Positions 61,905 to 64,000 of a stretch of 64,000 nucleotides of DNA are shown here, piece after piece (positions within the stretch are counted from its first letter, which is position 1; each line of letters opens with the position of its first letter). The DNA is taken from positions 248,001 to 312,000 of the forward strand of contig JADIYW010000036.1 in the NCBI GenBank assembly GCA_016705125.1. The letters are read 5' to 3'. The notes under the pieces were generated by a model. It did no database searches and was not told the origin of the DNA. It worked only from the letters and a program-made list of their open reading frames with translations. A program made the position numbers and the translations under genes. Source of the stretch: Bacteroidota bacterium (GTDB lineage Bacteria; Bacteroidota; Bacteroidia; Chitinophagales; JADIYW01).

Positions 61905-63782
61905 TTAATCAAAAAATTGCCACACTACACCTGCCTTTATTGATCGGTCGGGCATGGCATAATTTGGGGCAACATAATAACCTCCTTTTCCTAGTCCTGA
62001 AGTAAGGTGTTGAGAAAGGAAAAACACCCTAGCTCTTTTTATTTGAATATTGAAAAACACATCAAGTACAGGATAAAAGGCTATTTTTTCCTGATTTTGA
62101 ACATAAAACTCCATTAGAGCTGGGTTATAATTATTGGCTTTGTAATTGGTATTATACACTAAATCAAAGCCCATTTGAGCTTTCAACCTACCTTTAATAA
62201 AACCACCCTGATAATACAAAGTCGTTTTTTGCCAAAAAGAAGGCAATCGAACACTTTCCTTTTGATTAGATATTTGACCTATTGCCTTAATGCTCAAGTG
62301 GAATAATTTCCAATCAAAGTCTTTACGTGCATATAATTGAGTCGCTACGAGCAATTTATCCAATTGTTGAGGCAATTGATTCTCGCCGTAAAAAATATAG
62401 TTTTTAACCAAATGATTTTTAAACTCAATTTCGAAATCCCATTTTTTAAACAAATAATTGGCTTCAATCGTATTTGTAAAAACTTTTTTGAGTTGCAAAT
62501 CCCATTTAAAGTGATTACTTGTATAAAAAGATTCTTTTTGAGTTGGCGATGCGTTTTGTAGCTTTAAAACGATATTTAGCGGATTATCTGATTTTTGAAA
62601 CAAGCCATAATTGAGCATAACTTCAAAATTACCCATATAATTTGGTGTAAGCGAAATAGCGGCACTGGCTTGTAGTTTGTTTTTTTGAGTATTAAAATTT
62701 GACAGAAAATTTCCGCTTAAAATTAATTGGTGAACCGTATTGTTGAATTCATACTGCTGATATTGTATAAAATCATATTGTATTTGTGCATCGTAATTAA
62801 ATGAAAATGAGCTGCTTGAATCCGAATTTGCCAAAAAGGAAAAAGCATTAGATATTTTATTAAATTTTGTATTGTCTTGCGCAAAAGTAAGGTTGTAATG
62901 ATAATTTTCATAAAAAGTTGAATCAAATTCAGTGTCAGTGTATTCCATTTTTTGATTTTGCCATGTGAAACTGTGGGTAAACAGTTTGGGTGCCTTATAG
63001 TCGAACGGAGAAAGGGTATCTAGTCCTGAGTTTTTAAAAGGATTAAAATATTGTTTTAGATGTACGTTTTTTTGCGAACATTTATTGAGTGCATCTTCCA
63101 AATTAACGGGAATTATTGCCCTATCTTTTTTGTAAGCGGGGTCTTTGAATACATCTTGGATTGCCCATCCTCCGTTTTCTTGATTTTTGAAATTATTGAG
63201 TACAAATGCTGCAAACAGGTCATATTTTCCATTTTTGGAACTAAACCAATCATTTAAAGCGACAAAATTACCGCTAGTTTTGTGTTGTGCAAACTCGCCA
63301 TCAGAATTAATTCTTTTATAATTAAAAGCGATATTGTTTTGTTTTTTGATGTTTTGTGAATGTGTACCCTCAAAAATTTGTTCCAATTTTTGACCAAAAG
63401 CATAAGATAATTCAGTAAAGGGTGTTTTAGTTCTGAAATATTTAATCTCCGAAGATTGAATAAAATATTTGTCTAATTGGCGAAAGCCTGGCTGGTACCC
63501 AATTTGACGAAAATCGTTGAAAACTAACGATTTATATGCTTGTCCCAAATTGCTTAAAAAAATATTAGGATATTTTTCCTCGTTTATGGGATTGTATAAA
63601 TGAATATTAATAATTGAAGTATCATTAATATCCTCCAAATGCATATTTTCTGTTGTTTGGTGAGTTTCAATAATCATTACGGGGTTGGGCAAAATTCCTA
63701 TAGTATTTTGCGCTTTAATACAAAAAGCAATACCACAAACACTAAAAAAAAATAATCGTTTTAAAATGAGATTCATTTTCAT
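61905..63782 (-). CDS. Putative porin (Bacteroidota outer-membrane beta-barrel)
   Basis: A 625-residue exported protein with a signal peptide (about 1-24, ending CIKAQN) and many alternating strands. The stretch YPNIFLSNLGQAYKSLVFNDFRQIGYQPGFRQLDKYFIQSSEIKYFRTKTPFTELSYAFGQKLEQIFEGTHSQNI is diagnostic for the putative porin family found next to diverse genes in Bacteroidota. The C-terminus ends in Phe-Phe-Asp. The conducted solute is unknown. The frame can also start at the second Met (63776). Confidence 0.85.
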   Translation of the reverse strand: MKMNLILKRLFFFSVCGIAFCIKAQNTIGILPNPVMIIETHQTTENMHLEDINDTSIINIHLYNPINEEKYPNIFLSNLGQAYKSLVFNDFRQIGYQPGFRQLDKYFIQSSEIKYFRTKTPFTELSYAFGQKLEQIFEGTHSQNIKKQNNIAFNYKRINSDGEFAQHKTSGNFVALNDWFSSKNGKYDLFAAFVLNNFKNQENGGWAIQDVFKDPAYKKDRAIIPVNLEDALNKCSQKNVHLKQYFNPFKNSGLDTLSPFDYKAPKLFTHSFTWQNQKMEYTDTEFDSTFYENYHYNLTFAQDNTKFNKISNAFSFLANSDSSSSFSFNYDAQIQYDFIQYQQYEFNNTVHQLILSGNFLSNFNTQKNKLQASAAISLTPNYMGNFEVMLNYGLFQKSDNPLNIVLKLQNASPTQKESFYTSNHFKWDLQLKKVFTNTIEANYLFKKWDFEIEFKNHLVKNYIFYGENQLPQQLDKLLVATQLYARKDFDWKLFHLSIKAIGQISNQKESVRLPSFWQKTTLYYQGGFIKGRLKAQMGFDLVYNTNYKANNYNPALMEFYVQNQEKIAFYPVLDVFFNIQIKRARVFFLSQHLTSGLGKGGYYVAPNYAMPDRSIKAGVVWQFFD

Positions 63783-63788
63783 GGGCTA

Positions 63789-63796
63789 CAAAAATA
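63789..63796 (-). promoter_or_regulatory. Promoter -7 element of the porin gene
   Basis: On the minus strand TATTTTTG lies 6 bases before the ATG at 63782, giving a predicted leader of about 3 bases. The remaining bases to 64000 are AT-rich with no further recognised feature. Confidence 0.5.
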
Positions 63797-64000
63797 CAAA
63801 TTAAAAATTATGGAGAAGGTAAAAATTAGAAGATGCAGTATGTTTACAAAAATGAGAAATAAGATTATAAAATTAAATTTCACATTAAAATTGAAAATAT
63901 TCCACATTAAAAATATTTTCTTAATGTAAATCAAATGTGTTTTTTCCAAATATATATTCAAAAAACAGTCAGATTATTTGTTATTTTAAAAGAAGACGAT

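Noticed and set aside
1..64000. CRISPR arrays, prophage genes or complete insertion sequences
   Set aside because: No regularly spaced repeats, integrase, transposase or phage structural genes were seen on either strand.

Overview
This window is a stretch of an AT-rich chromosome from a member of the Bacteroidota. The evidence is gliding and type IX secretion genes (gldA, gldF, gldG), a cell-surface protein with the gliding-motility-associated C-terminal sorting domain, a family of Bacteroidota putative porins, promoters of the TAnnTTTG type, almost no Shine-Dalgarno sequences, and Bacteroidota-type carB and UvrA. The order cannot be fixed by eye; a free-living Flavobacteriales- or Chitinophagales-like organism fits. 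Nearly everything is ordinary chromosomal housekeeping. There is no prophage, CRISPR array, complete insertion sequence or defence island.

Layout. 0-7 kb: end of an unknown gene, a membrane glycosyltransferase, uvrA, an ECF sigma factor, a repeat-rich peptidoglycan-binding protein and a small lipoprotein. 7-7.7 kb: tRNA-Lys and tRNA-Leu from one promoter, then a 190-bp terminal-inverted-repeat element. 7.7-16.9 kb: type II glutamine synthetase, a large PKD-domain secreted protein, carB with three small downstream genes, and asnS. 17-22.8 kb: twin acyltransferases, a helicase, and an operon of an amino-sugar kinase/RapZ-C fusion, a MurU-like nucleotidyltransferase and a dienelactone hydrolase. 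22.9-25.6 kb: a peroxide-defence module (dps, ahpC, an AhpD-like gene, divergent oxyR). 25.6-29.3 kb: sulfite reductase and the two siroheme-synthesis genes behind what looks like a cysteine-responsive attenuator. 29.3-36.5 kb: Rieske protein, gldG-gldF-gldA, an outer-membrane protein, an MsbA-like exporter. 36.5-41.9 kb: rbfA, a LolC/E-like permease, guaB, pheS, a sulfotransferase. 41.9-51.6 kb: an old yellow enzyme-type reductase, a YedK/HMCES protein, two L,D-transpeptidases, a KirBac channel, a frameshifted ion channel, a LexA/CI-like repressor, gamma carbonic anhydrase, GH1 glycosidase. 51.7-64 kb: recQ, manC, omega-amidase, cyclophilin, a PLP enzyme, a zinc-ribbon coiled coil, a Nif3 protein, frameshifted lpxK and a porin.

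The strongest unexpected signal is upstream of the sulfite reductase gene: a short ORF containing three consecutive cysteine codons, then a segment that can pair with the 5' arm of an intrinsic terminator placed 20 bases before the structural gene. The geometry is that of ribosome-mediated attenuation sensing cysteinyl-tRNA, which fits an operon making sulfide for cysteine. Other points of interest are an 8-bp perfect inverted repeat over the promoter of the LexA-like gene, several promoters whose -7 box lies only 3-6 bases before the start codon, an amino-sugar kinase fused to the glucosamine-6-phosphate-sensing RapZ domain, a 10 x 23-residue repeat protein, and two single-base frameshifts (lpxK, ion channel), both next to A-runs.
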